DNA from: Akkermansiaceae bacterium
GTDB taxonomy: Bacteria > Verrucomicrobiota > Verrucomicrobiia > Verrucomicrobiales > Akkermansiaceae
Assembly (NCBI GenBank): GCA_023301335.1
Contig: JALZVA010000132.1
Coordinates: 1-45,677 of the forward strand
Reading direction: 5' to 3'
DNA length: 45,677 bases
The notes beneath the pieces are model-generated. The model was not told the DNA's origin. It saw only the letters and a list, made by a program, of their open reading frames with translations, and searched no databases. The position numbers and the translations under genes are program-made. Numbering within the stretch: the stretch's first letter is position 1; every line of letters begins with the position of its first letter. Positions 1 through 8,144 of the stretch are shown here, in pieces.

Positions 1-1
1 C

Positions 2-289
2 CGTAAACTTACAGAAGCCGACACCAAGGGAGGCATCGCCACCGTGACGAACTTCGGAACCTTTGGACTCACCTGGGCAACCCCTATTCCACTCCCTAAC
101 GAGACCTTAATCTTAGGAATCAGTGCAGGGGTGAAACGTCCTGTTTGGTCAGAGGAGGTTAACGTCTTCGTGCCTGTGACAGAAGCCGAGCTCTGTCTCA
201 CATTTGACCACAGAGTGATTGATGGCGGTGATGCTGGACGCTTACTAAAGCGTGTTGCAGAACTTCTAGCAACGCCAGAAAAGCTCTAG
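2..289 (+). CDS. 2-oxoacid dehydrogenase E2 acyltransferase, C-terminal end (5' truncated by window)
   Basis: The frame is open from base 2 and ends with TAG at 287-289, so only the last 95 or so residues are present. They match the end of the catalytic domain of dihydrolipoamide acyltransferases: a TVTNFGTFG stretch, the ILGISAG segment, and the active-site motif DHRVIDGGDAGRLL with its conserved His and Asp. The E2 core transfers the acyl group from lipoyl-lysine to CoA in pyruvate, 2-oxoglutarate or branched-chain dehydrogenase complexes. The part that would tell which complex (lipoyl and E3-binding domains) lies outside the window, so no symbol is given. The gene on the other side is on the opposite strand, so this is the last gene of its transcript. 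Confidence 0.9.
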   Translation, partial: RKLTEADTKGGIATVTNFGTFGLTWATPIPLPNETLILGISAGVKRPVWSEEVNVFVPVTEAELCLTFDHRVIDGGDAGRLLKRVAELLATPEKL

Positions 290-350
290 AAAATTAGGTG
301 TCTGAAGTGATTGAGCAGCTTGTTCAATTACTTTATATGGGTAAAAAAAC

Positions 351-863
351 TTAGTAAAGTCGGGTGCGTGGCTGCTTCTGCTCTGTATCCTTTGGCACCT
401 CAATTTTTTTAATGAGCTCGAAGTCTCCATCTTCGCAAGCTTTGACAAAGCCTTCTGTGTATCCCTTTAGTCGATTCCAATGGCTACGAATCTCTTCCGC
501 TTCGTCAGGCGTGATAGAGTTATCTTGAGCCGCTTTGGAGATTTCTAGAAGGAGGTGAGAGAATTGATGTAGAATTTCATTGGTCGCAGGAAGGACATCA
601 AACGCCTGGGCTGCTTGCGCATATGATCCTTCTTTGACAAAGTATCCACCTGACTCACTACAGATCCACTCGATGATCTCGATGTGTTTCGTGTGGCGGT
701 AGATTTCCATGAGTCGGTCTAGTGGATTTCTACTTCCAGAGCCTGCATCTGATTGGTCTTGTGCCCATTTGTAAACAAGGGAGAGACTCACTCCTAGCTC
801 GCTAGCGATAGCTTTGGGGGAAGATTTTTCGAACGCTGCTTTAAGGACTTCATGTGATTCCAT
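351..863 (-). CDS. Small HTH regulator, phage CII-like family
   Basis: This 170-residue soluble protein opens with a helix-turn-helix: residues ~9-35 include SSPKAIASELGVSLSLVYKW, a typical recognition-helix pattern. A helical domain follows (ICSESGGYFVKEG, then ISKAAQDNSITPDEAEEIRS). This plan resembles the phage regulatory CII/CP76 family, stand-alone members of which occur on bacterial chromosomes; the assignment is from memory of the pattern. It is transcribed away from the RDD operon and could regulate it from the shared 115-base intergenic region, but no operator was recognised. There are no prophage genes nearby, so it is more likely a domesticated chromosomal regulator than a phage gene. 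Confidence 0.6.
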   Translation of the reverse strand: MESHEVLKAAFEKSSPKAIASELGVSLSLVYKWAQDQSDAGSGSRNPLDRLMEIYRHTKHIEIIEWICSESGGYFVKEGSYAQAAQAFDVLPATNEILHQFSHLLLEISKAAQDNSITPDEAEEIRSHWNRLKGYTEGFVKACEDGDFELIKKIEVPKDTEQKQPRTRLY

Positions 864-914
864 ACCCTTTCATATAAAAACAGTTTCAAAATAGCAAGGT
901 CTGGAGTTAAATTA

Positions 915-942
915 TTGAGATTATTGCTTTACCCAATATAGG
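915..942 (+). promoter_or_regulatory. Predicted sigma-70-type promoter of the RDD-MoxR operon
   Basis: TTGAGA (915-920) and TATAGG (937-942) are separated by 16 bases and lie about 36 bases upstream of the first ATG of the operon. This is a sequence match only; the genus-specific consensus is not known to me. Confidence 0.4.
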
Positions 943-978
943 ATGCGACTTAACTTTGAGTTGAATTTACCTTAACGA

Positions 979-1800
979 ATGCTGCACAATCCCCCCAACA
1001 ATAGAATCGATACGCTACAAAGCGTAGAAATGGCAGAAGGGGTGGAGGTGAAGACACCAGTGGCAGGAGCCTTCCCACGGGCAATGGCGCTTCTGTTGGA
1101 TTCAATTTTCATGATGCTGTTATTTTTTGCCTTCGTGATGCTTCTGGTTTTTCTTTTGTTTAATGTGTTTCATTTTAAAGGAGGTGGGGAAGTGATCGGA
1201 GGAATATTCTTAATAACACTCTTTATCTTTATTTGGTTTTATAATTTCTTTTTTGAAAGAGGGAAAAAGGCAGCGACTTGGGGGAAGAGAATTTATGGTT
1301 TAAAGGTGGTTTCTATAGATGGGACCCGTGCTACGGGAAGACAGATTTTTGTACGCAATATTTTACGCGCTGCAGACTATTTACCTGGAGTGCCTCTTTA
1401 TTTATTACTGAGTAATGAGGATGCTGCGATGTTGGTAATGGCTACTGGAGTAGGCATGATTCCTGTTGGATCGTATGGGATTGGTTTATTTAGTTGCCTG
1501 TTTACCAAGAGGTTCCAGCGAGTAGGTGACCTGGTGGCAAATACCGTAGTCATACATACCAAAACACAGGTACACGCAGTATCTCCTATTAAGGCTCCCG
1601 ACCTGCCGAAGATGCCACGGTTACAGCTCATTCGTGAGGAAGAAGTTGCCATTCGTAGTTTCTGTGAGCGTGCAGGTATTTGGTCAGAGGAAAGAAGAAT
1701 TGAGATGGCTCAGCATGCTGAGGAACTTACCCAAAAACAAGGAGTGGAGGCAGTGGAAGAACTAGCCGCATACTCTCGCTGGATCGTAGATAGGAGCTAG
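979..1800 (+). CDS. RDD-family membrane protein
   Basis: The 273-residue product carries the RDD domain: an Arg in the first helix region (FPRAMALLLDS, where the Asp follows), GRQIFVRNILRAADYLP with the second Arg/Asp pair, and RVGDLVANTVVI at the end of the domain. There are hydrophobic helices at about residues 34-60, 70-90 and 150-175, followed by a soluble helical tail of ~80 residues. RDD proteins are integral membrane proteins of uncertain function, some implicated in transport. It starts a run of six genes with 6-base gaps or overlaps. A second in-frame ATG at 1030 is an alternative start; neither has a clear Shine-Dalgarno. Known context: RDD next to SpoIIM and MoxR/DUF58 genes recurs in many phyla. 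Confidence 0.85.
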   Translation: MLHNPPNNRIDTLQSVEMAEGVEVKTPVAGAFPRAMALLLDSIFMMLLFFAFVMLLVFLLFNVFHFKGGGEVIGGIFLITLFIFIWFYNFFFERGKKAATWGKRIYGLKVVSIDGTRATGRQIFVRNILRAADYLPGVPLYLLLSNEDAAMLVMATGVGMIPVGSYGIGLFSCLFTKRFQRVGDLVANTVVIHTKTQVHAVSPIKAPDLPKMPRLQLIREEEVAIRSFCERAGIWSEERRIEMAQHAEELTQKQGVEAVEELAAYSRWIVDRS

Positions 1801-1806
1801 AAGAAA

Positions 1807-2790
1807 ATGCAGGAAAAAATATTTGAAGAAATAAATGCTGCACGTTGGCGTGAATTTGATGCCTTACTCACGGCTGCAGAGAAAAACTTCTCGGGTGTAG
1901 ATCTCACCCTATTACCAGAGCTTCTCCAACGTCAGTCAAGTGATCTAGCATTAGCTAGACACAGGATGTATGGCGCGAATATGTGCGAGTATTTGAACGA
2001 CCAAGTGATCCGTGGCTATAAGTTGGTACAGAGGGAAAACACTGGCCTCTGGGCGAGGGTTATGAGCTTTTTTCTAAAAGATTTCCCAAGAGCTATGCGG
2101 AAGGAATGGAGATTGCATGTGCTCGGTTGGCTAGTTTGTTTAGTGCCGGCCTTACTCATTATATTTTCCTCTGGCCCTGATAATATGGAATGGGTGAACT
2201 CTGTGTTGGATGAACCTAGCAAGATGCAAATGGAGAGTATGTATGGAAAGGATACAGAGTCTCTTAAGGATGGGAGAGGAGATGGCGGTGACTTTATGAT
2301 GTTTGGCTTTTATATCTGGAATAACATTAGTATCGATTTTCAGATTTTTGCCTGTGGGGTGTTATTTGGCTTGGGAAGTTTATATTTCTTGTTTCATAAT
2401 GCTCTTTTTTTTGGCGCTATTATTGCTTATATATCAGCGTATGGAGCGCCAGAAAAATTATACGGTTTCGTGTCTAGTCATGCTCCTCCGGAGTTGTGGG
2501 CAATGGTTATTTCTGGGATGGCTGGTATGAAGCTAGGATTTTGTTTACTGACGCCGGGCAGAAGGTCACGCCCAGCAGCTTTACTCCATGCCGGAAAAAC
2601 TGCGGTGCCTTTGATCATGGGCGCAGCTGCAATGACGCTTTTAGCCGCTTTTATTGAAGGCTTCTGGTCAGCCAATGAATTCGAAAGCCTCGGTGGCTGG
2701 AGATTTAAGGTGTGGGTAGGGATCGCTGGATGGATCGCGTTCTTTGTTTATTTCATGTTTTGTGGAAGGGAGAAAAACCTTGAAACTTGA
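1807..2790 (+). CDS. Stage II sporulation protein M family (DUF95) membrane protein
   Basis: The 327-residue protein has a soluble N-terminal helical region (~1-95), then about five membrane helices: one near 104-124, then FACGVLFGLGSLYFLFHNALFFGAI around 180-205, and more to the C-terminus. The G-x-x-x-G-L-G-pattern helix followed by a NALFFGAIIAY segment is the hallmark of the SpoIIM/DUF95 family. Most family members occur in non-sporulators, and in this operon type they partner RDD proteins. It begins 6 bases after the RDD stop, and its 3' end overlaps the next gene. The biochemical role is unknown; a multi-protein membrane complex with its neighbours is an inference. Confidence 0.8.
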   Translation: MQEKIFEEINAARWREFDALLTAAEKNFSGVDLTLLPELLQRQSSDLALARHRMYGANMCEYLNDQVIRGYKLVQRENTGLWARVMSFFLKDFPRAMRKEWRLHVLGWLVCLVPALLIIFSSGPDNMEWVNSVLDEPSKMQMESMYGKDTESLKDGRGDGGDFMMFGFYIWNNISIDFQIFACGVLFGLGSLYFLFHNALFFGAIIAYISAYGAPEKLYGFVSSHAPPELWAMVISGMAGMKLGFCLLTPGRRSRPAALLHAGKTAVPLIMGAAAMTLLAAFIEGFWSANEFESLGGWRFKVWVGIAGWIAFFVYFMFCGREKNLET

Positions 2791-4345
2791 GAATGTAACG
2801 GCGGAGATCCGTCCACGAGGCCGCTGGGAGAGTATTGATCTGGGGGTTGCCCTAGTGCAGAGGAATTATAAATCTGTAATGCTAGCATGGAGCCTCACTG
2901 TCCTTCCTTTGATGCTTCTAATGCTAGGTGGGGCGTATCTATGGTACTCGCTAGCAGACACGTGGTTTGACTCTGAAGGCTCGGGATTTTCTAATTTTCT
3001 GGGTGTGATGCTGCCCTTCTTTGTGATGTGGTGGTTTAAGCCGATCTATGAACGGGTGCCTTTATATGTACTTAGTCGCTCTTTATTCGGTGAGCAGGTG
3101 AGCGTGCCAAAGTTAGTCACTCAGTGGCCGAAGCTAATCGTTAAAGATTTTTTTAAATTGATGGTATTTAAGCGGTTTTCCACCTCCCGCTCGTTCACGA
3201 TGCCGATTAATGAACTAGAAGGCTTAAAGGGGAAAAGCTATAAGCAACGAGTGAGCCTTCTTTCTCGTCACGGAGGAGATGGGGCATCAGGTCTGACAGT
3301 TTCCTGCGTATTGATCTCACACATTTCACTCATGACAGTTTACATTGCCTACCGTTGGTTGAGCATGTATGGATTTAATCTAGAGACGATTGGTGAGCAT
3401 ATCGACTTTTTTATGGAGGCTATGCTTGGGTTCTATATAGATGAGCAGTCAGTGCCTTCCTTGATGTTCGCTCTAGTGAGTTATATAGTCGTGCTGTCTG
3501 CTCTCACCCCGTTTTATTCTGGTGCAGGTTTCGCTATCTATATCAATAGTAGAACAATTTCTGAAGGCTGGGATATCGAACTAGCGTTTAAGAGAATGTC
3601 AGAGCGATTAAAAAAACTACGCAGTGGGAGTAGTCACACGCTACTGAGCTTCTTTATCTGCGTAGTAGGCATAGGATTTTTTAGCGTAAGCTCTGCGAAG
3701 GCTGCTGTGCGCTATGAAGAGAATAGCAGTGCTGATAGAGTGATGGATGAACCTTCGTTCGATGTTACGATCAAAGAAACAGAGGTGCCTATCTATGAAG
3801 AATCAGAAAAATCTGATTGGGACTTTAGTGCCCTCGCTAATCTTGGCCCACTATTGAATTTGATTTTCTGGATCATTGTCATTGTAGGTATCGGTTTTTT
3901 GGTTTGGCTGATTCTTAAAAACACTCATATGTTCAGAACAGAGAGGACAGGGACGAATATAAGAGCGGAAGAACGGGTGAAGGCGAAGAGCGTACTAGGA
4001 ATGGATGTCACACCTGAAAGTTTGCCTACGGATGTGATCGAGGCGTCGCGGAAAGCTTGGTTAGAAGGAAATAAAAAAGAAGCACTCAGCTATCTCTATC
4101 GCGGCTCGCTTGAGTGGATGGTGAACGCTGCACTTTTACCTGTGCTTGAGAGTGATACAGAGCAGGACTGTGTAAGACATGTAGAGACTCTTAAGAACAC
4201 TCCTGTGGAAACCTATTTTTCAAAACTCACACAAGTGTGGGTGTCGCAGGCGTATGGAAACCTAGAGCCTGAGGATAATGCGATCGAGTGGCTGTGTGAG
4301 GACTGGCCGTTTCACAATAAACAGATAGGAGGAGAGAAGGGATGA
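2780..4345 (+). CDS. Membrane protein with C-terminal DUF4129-like domain
   Basis: I place the start at TTG 2780 because GGAAGGGAG lies 8 bases upstream; an in-frame ATG at 2744 would add 12 residues and enlarge the overlap with the spoIIM-like gene from 11 to 47 bases. The ~521-residue protein has several membrane helices in its first half, a helix near residue 305, and a last one (LIFWIIVIVGIGFLVWLILK) near 365-385. It ends in a cytosolic helical domain (ASRKAWLEGNKKEALSYLYR, then CEDWPF) that matches DUF4129. DUF4129 proteins regularly accompany DUF4350, MoxR and DUF58 genes. Its 3' end overlaps the DUF4350 gene by four bases (ATGA), suggesting translational coupling. Confidence 0.75.
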   Translation: MKLENVTAEIRPRGRWESIDLGVALVQRNYKSVMLAWSLTVLPLMLLMLGGAYLWYSLADTWFDSEGSGFSNFLGVMLPFFVMWWFKPIYERVPLYVLSRSLFGEQVSVPKLVTQWPKLIVKDFFKLMVFKRFSTSRSFTMPINELEGLKGKSYKQRVSLLSRHGGDGASGLTVSCVLISHISLMTVYIAYRWLSMYGFNLETIGEHIDFFMEAMLGFYIDEQSVPSLMFALVSYIVVLSALTPFYSGAGFAIYINSRTISEGWDIELAFKRMSERLKKLRSGSSHTLLSFFICVVGIGFFSVSSAKAAVRYEENSSADRVMDEPSFDVTIKETEVPIYEESEKSDWDFSALANLGPLLNLIFWIIVIVGIGFLVWLILKNTHMFRTERTGTNIRAEERVKAKSVLGMDVTPESLPTDVIEASRKAWLEGNKKEALSYLYRGSLEWMVNAALLPVLESDTEQDCVRHVETLKNTPVETYFSKLTQVWVSQAYGNLEPEDNAIEWLCEDWPFHNKQIGGEKG

Positions 4346-5616
4346 GAACACTGAGCATTCTGTGTATACTGCTGATAGGCATCCTGATCACTTCCTGCGG
4401 AAGAAAGGTGGTGGGCTATGAAACGCATAAAGAAAATAAAGGCTACCGAGGTGAGGCCGCGCGTAACCCGTTTTTGGCTGCTCAGTTATTTTTAGAAGAA
4501 TATGAGATGGTGACGGGGCATAGTAGTAGAGCTAGGTATGATCCAGAGCTGTATGATACGATGGTGATACCTGCTCGGTCATTACGATCAGAGAGCCAGA
4601 TACGTAGAATGTTAGACTACATGCGTAAGGGAGGTCATGTGATCTTTTTATTGGAGCATGGAGAGAAAGAATATCGTGACTTTAATCACTATTTCAGCTG
4701 GGGAGAGAATGCTTTTGATGAAGAGCTTGTAAGTGCATTTGTTGACCATTTCGGAGTCTCTTTGAGTGCTGATGACGAAACTACGTATGAGGATTCTGAA
4801 GAGAAGGTGATATTTGAAGATGCCCAGCGTGCTTATGAAATACCATATTCTCGAACTGTGACTATAAACTTCAAGGAAAGAGAATATGAGGCAAGATTTG
4901 GGACAGATTGGTTACTATTAGATGATGGTAGAGGAACTAAAAAAGGATCAGGCGAAAATCTTTTTTCAAATATTAGTCTTACCGGTGAGACAGCGTTACA
5001 CACGGTGATTAAAGATGAAGAAGAGGGAAAACATAAGTTCATTTCTAAGGGGTATGGAAAACGCCAGGGCAGAGTGACGTTGATAACAGATGGGCGGATG
5101 CTGCGTAATCCACATTTAGCCACGCAGAATCATCCTTCTGTTCTGTTAGATATCTTGAAATTATCAGACTCCAGTTCAGTGCTGTTCACCTCTGGTGAGA
5201 GTGAGAGCTTTTACTCTCTTCTCGGTAAATACTACTTCTATGGCTTAGTGGGTTTGTTGAGCCTTATCTTCTTTTGGTTACTTGCACGTTGGCAACGCTT
5301 CGGACCAGTGATTGAGAATCTGCCTTCAAACAACCTAAATTACCTCAAGACATTAGATTCACGTGGTCATTTCTACTGGAAGCATAAAAAGGAAGCTTAC
5401 TTAATTAGAAGCATGCAAAAACGTGCTGAGCGAGTGTTGGGAGTTGAAGGCTCTGTAGCAGAAGTGAGACGTGAGAGGTTTAAGTCTGTCGCTAAAGAAT
5501 TAGGAGAAGAGGCAACACTTATCGAAGCTGCCTTCCGTGAAGCGGTGGTGCGTGAACCCCTTTATTTTATCGAATCCGTAAGTATTTTACAAAAAATAAT
5601 CAAACATTATGAATAG
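4342..5616 (+). CDS. DUF4350-domain lipoprotein/membrane protein
   Basis: The 424-residue product begins with a short hydrophobic segment and a lipobox (ILITSC, Cys at ~19), suggesting an exported, lipid-anchored N-terminus. The next ~270 residues have the GATase-like DUF4350 pattern (ARNPFLAAQLFLEE; MVIPARSL; MLDYMRKGGHVIFLLEHG). A single membrane helix follows at about 290-313 (YYFYGLVGLLSLIFFWLLA) and then a helical C-terminal domain that should be cytosolic. DUF4350 is a known companion of DUF4129, MoxR and DUF58 genes, and this gene overlaps both neighbours. An exported sensor-like domain linked through one helix to cytosolic partners is an inference from topology. Confidence 0.75.
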   Translation: MRTLSILCILLIGILITSCGRKVVGYETHKENKGYRGEAARNPFLAAQLFLEEYEMVTGHSSRARYDPELYDTMVIPARSLRSESQIRRMLDYMRKGGHVIFLLEHGEKEYRDFNHYFSWGENAFDEELVSAFVDHFGVSLSADDETTYEDSEEKVIFEDAQRAYEIPYSRTVTINFKEREYEARFGTDWLLLDDGRGTKKGSGENLFSNISLTGETALHTVIKDEEEGKHKFISKGYGKRQGRVTLITDGRMLRNPHLATQNHPSVLLDILKLSDSSSVLFTSGESESFYSLLGKYYFYGLVGLLSLIFFWLLARWQRFGPVIENLPSNNLNYLKTLDSRGHFYWKHKKEAYLIRSMQKRAERVLGVEGSVAEVRRERFKSVAKELGEEATLIEAAFREAVVREPLYFIESVSILQKIIKHYE

Positions 5617-6649
5617 CATGAATCCAGAACAAGAAGAAGGGAACTATGCTCCCCCGAAAGAAACTGCTGTACCTCAGCAGCCTATTTCAGAAAGCATGAC
5701 GGAAGAGAGGCAGGAGAGTGCCTCTCTTGAAGTGATCAAGAAAATGAGATCACAATTACAACACTTGGTGATAGGGCAGAGTAATGCGATCGATCAAGTC
5801 ATTGCATGCTTGATCGCAGGTGGACATATTCTGTTAGAAGGGAAGCCGGGTTTAGGAAAAACTTTTTTGGTGAACTCTCTGGCACGGATGTTTGGAGGAG
5901 CGTATGGACGTGTGCAGTTCACACCGGATTTGATGCCTGCAGATGTGACAGGTTTCACCCTGTTTGATATGAAGAGCCAAACGTTCAAAGTGCGTAAGGG
6001 GCCTGTTTTTACCAATCTTCTTCTTGCTGATGAAATTAACCGAGCTCCTGCTAAAACGCAGGCTGCTTTGTTAGAAGTGATGCAGGAACGTCAGGTGACG
6101 ATTGATGGTGACTGCATGAAGCTAGACCCACCGTTCATGACGTTGGCAACGCAGAATCCAATTGAACAAGAGGGAACCTACCCACTTCCGGAAGCTCAGT
6201 TAGACCGATTTTTAATGAAGGTCGTGATGGATTTTCCTGATCATAAGAGTGAGGTAGAAGTCGTTCAAGCCGTGACCTCTGGTGCTCACTCTGAGGTGGA
6301 CGTGATCTGTGATCCTGCAATGGTTGTATCGATTCAGAAAGAAGTACTGAATGTGAGAGCTGTTCCAGAAGTAGTGGATTATGCCGTGAATTTAACGCGT
6401 GCCACACGTTCTGCTCAGGGTATTCGTCTTGGAGCTGGGACACGTGGAGCAATCAGTCTAGTAGCAGTTGCCAAGGCCTATGCTGTCATGGGAGGGCGAG
6501 ACTTCATCATGCCTGACGATGTAAAATATGCTGCGATCCCTGTGTTGAGACACAGAATCCAGCTAGCTCCAGAACTAGCTATTAGTGGTCAAACGATAGA
6601 TGATGCACTTGCGACATTGATCGCCTCAGTTGAAGCACCTCGTCAATGA
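5609..6649 (+). CDS. MoxR-family AAA+ ATPase
   Basis: This is a 346-residue cytosolic AAA+ ATPase. It has a ~40-residue flexible N-terminus, Walker A GKPGLGKT at 78-85, Walker B LLLADEIN with Asp141/Glu142, sensor-1 region TLATQNPIEQEGTYPLPEAQ, and the arginine-finger region LDRFLMKV. MoxR ATPases act as chaperone-like remodelers, often with a VWA or DUF58 partner encoded next to them, as here. The start overlaps the previous stop by 8 bases; the alternative ATG at 5618 is nine bases downstream. The stop overlaps the DUF58 gene as ATGA, so co-translation is likely. Confidence 0.93.
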   Translation: MNSMNPEQEEGNYAPPKETAVPQQPISESMTEERQESASLEVIKKMRSQLQHLVIGQSNAIDQVIACLIAGGHILLEGKPGLGKTFLVNSLARMFGGAYGRVQFTPDLMPADVTGFTLFDMKSQTFKVRKGPVFTNLLLADEINRAPAKTQAALLEVMQERQVTIDGDCMKLDPPFMTLATQNPIEQEGTYPLPEAQLDRFLMKVVMDFPDHKSEVEVVQAVTSGAHSEVDVICDPAMVVSIQKEVLNVRAVPEVVDYAVNLTRATRSAQGIRLGAGTRGAISLVAVAKAYAVMGGRDFIMPDDVKYAAIPVLRHRIQLAPELAISGQTIDDALATLIASVEAPRQ

Positions 6650-8076
6650 AGCAAAACGGATATCTCATTTACTTTGGCCTCTTGGTAGTTCTCTTAGCAG
6701 GGTTCACCATCCTTGTGCCTAAGTTATTATTCGTGACCGCCCCACTTGGTTTGGCGGCGGCTTCGTTGAGCTTTAAATTCAGGCCCACCCAATACACTCT
6801 CTTTAGCTTACTCGGCTTAACGCTGATTGGCGCATTGGGGAGACACATAGAGAGTGCCTTGATTGTTTGGTGGCTTCTTTTGTTTGCCCTCCTAGTAGTA
6901 TCAATTATAGATCTCGTCTTTTTGTTCACTAAGGTAAAGTTTGAGTTAGTGAGAACTCTGCCAGGGAGATTTGCCCAAGGTCAGCCAGGTGAGATCAAAG
7001 TACTTATTAGGAATCTATCGAATATGGGCTTTCATGTTTCCTTTTTCGATGGACTTCCTCAAGGGGCTATTTCAGAACAGCTTCCTTGGTCAGGGTATAT
7101 TCCGAGTGAAAAATATATTGAGGTGACCTATGAAGCGACGATTAAGGAACGTGGGTGGATAGAGTTTAGTAAAACGCACATCGAATCGCACGGACCTCTG
7201 AGAATGTGGTCAAAGATGTTCCGTGTAGGGGAAAAAGAACAAGTGCGTGTCTATCCTAACTACGAACCAGTCCTCCAGCTTTCCTTGATGTCGATGGAGA
7301 GTAACCCTGAGCAAATGGGAATCGTTAAGAAGAACCGTTCGGGTCTGAGTAAAGAATTTCACCAGCTACGTGACTACCATGAGGGGGACATGCTCTCTCA
7401 GGTTGATTGGAAGGCTAGCTCGAAACGTCAGTCGCTCATTTCACGTTCCTACCATGAACAACGAGATCAGAATGTCATCCTAGCGATAGACTGTGGCAGA
7501 AGAATGCGTGCTTTAGATAATGGGCTCTCTCAGTTTGACCACTGTTTGAATGCAATGCTTTTACTGGCATATGTGGCCTTAAAGCAGGGGGATAATGTGG
7601 GCATTATGGCATACGGTGGACAAGATAGATGGCTACCTCCTGTCAAAGGGGTTGAATCGATGACCACAATTCTAAACCATCTATTTGACTACCAAACCTC
7701 ATCCTCACCAAGTGACTATGGAGAAGCTGTAGAGAGAATTTTAGTCAGACAAAAACGACGTTCCATGGTGGTGTTTATCTCTAATTTCAGAGGTGAAGAC
7801 ACAGCTGAGTTGATCGACCCCATTAGAAAATTACGACAAAAGCACATTGTGACGATTGGGAATATTCGAGAAACCGAGGTCGAAGAGGCCATGGATCTAG
7901 ATATCCACAGTTTTGATGAAGCCGTCAGGCTTGCTGCTATTCAACAGTATGTCAATGACCGTGAATTAGTTATGGATAAATTAGAGGCGATGAATGTGCC
8001 TTCTGTAGATACGATAGCGACAAAGTTACCTGTAGCGCTGGCGAATCAGTATCTGGCCATGCGTGAGCTGGTGTAA
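6646..8076 (+). CDS. DUF58-domain protein, MoxR partner
   Basis: The 476-residue protein has two or three N-terminal membrane helices (about 7-25, 42-60, 65-90), a beta-rich middle region, and the DUF58 signature HQLRDYHEGDMLSQVDWKAS near residues 240-260. A von-Willebrand-like C-terminal half follows (NVILAIDCGRRMRA, a variant MIDAS with a DCGRR string in place of DxSxS). It is the last gene of the RDD-MoxR operon. Known biology: MoxR and DUF58/VWA pairs are thought to work together in complex assembly or envelope maintenance. The next gene starts 68 bases later, so the operon could extend, but nothing forces this. Confidence 0.88.
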   Translation: MKQNGYLIYFGLLVVLLAGFTILVPKLLFVTAPLGLAAASLSFKFRPTQYTLFSLLGLTLIGALGRHIESALIVWWLLLFALLVVSIIDLVFLFTKVKFELVRTLPGRFAQGQPGEIKVLIRNLSNMGFHVSFFDGLPQGAISEQLPWSGYIPSEKYIEVTYEATIKERGWIEFSKTHIESHGPLRMWSKMFRVGEKEQVRVYPNYEPVLQLSLMSMESNPEQMGIVKKNRSGLSKEFHQLRDYHEGDMLSQVDWKASSKRQSLISRSYHEQRDQNVILAIDCGRRMRALDNGLSQFDHCLNAMLLLAYVALKQGDNVGIMAYGGQDRWLPPVKGVESMTTILNHLFDYQTSSSPSDYGEAVERILVRQKRRSMVVFISNFRGEDTAELIDPIRKLRQKHIVTIGNIRETEVEEAMDLDIHSFDEAVRLAAIQQYVNDRELVMDKLEAMNVPSVDTIATKLPVALANQYLAMRELV

Positions 8077-8144
8077 GAAGCTCTAAAGAAAGGGCATTTT
8101 GTCGTTGAATGACTGCGAATAATCGGTTTTAAATCACTCCAGAT

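Noticed and set aside
351..863. Prophage regulator as a sign of an integrated phage
   Set aside because: No integrase, structural or lysis genes are nearby; the flanks are housekeeping genes.
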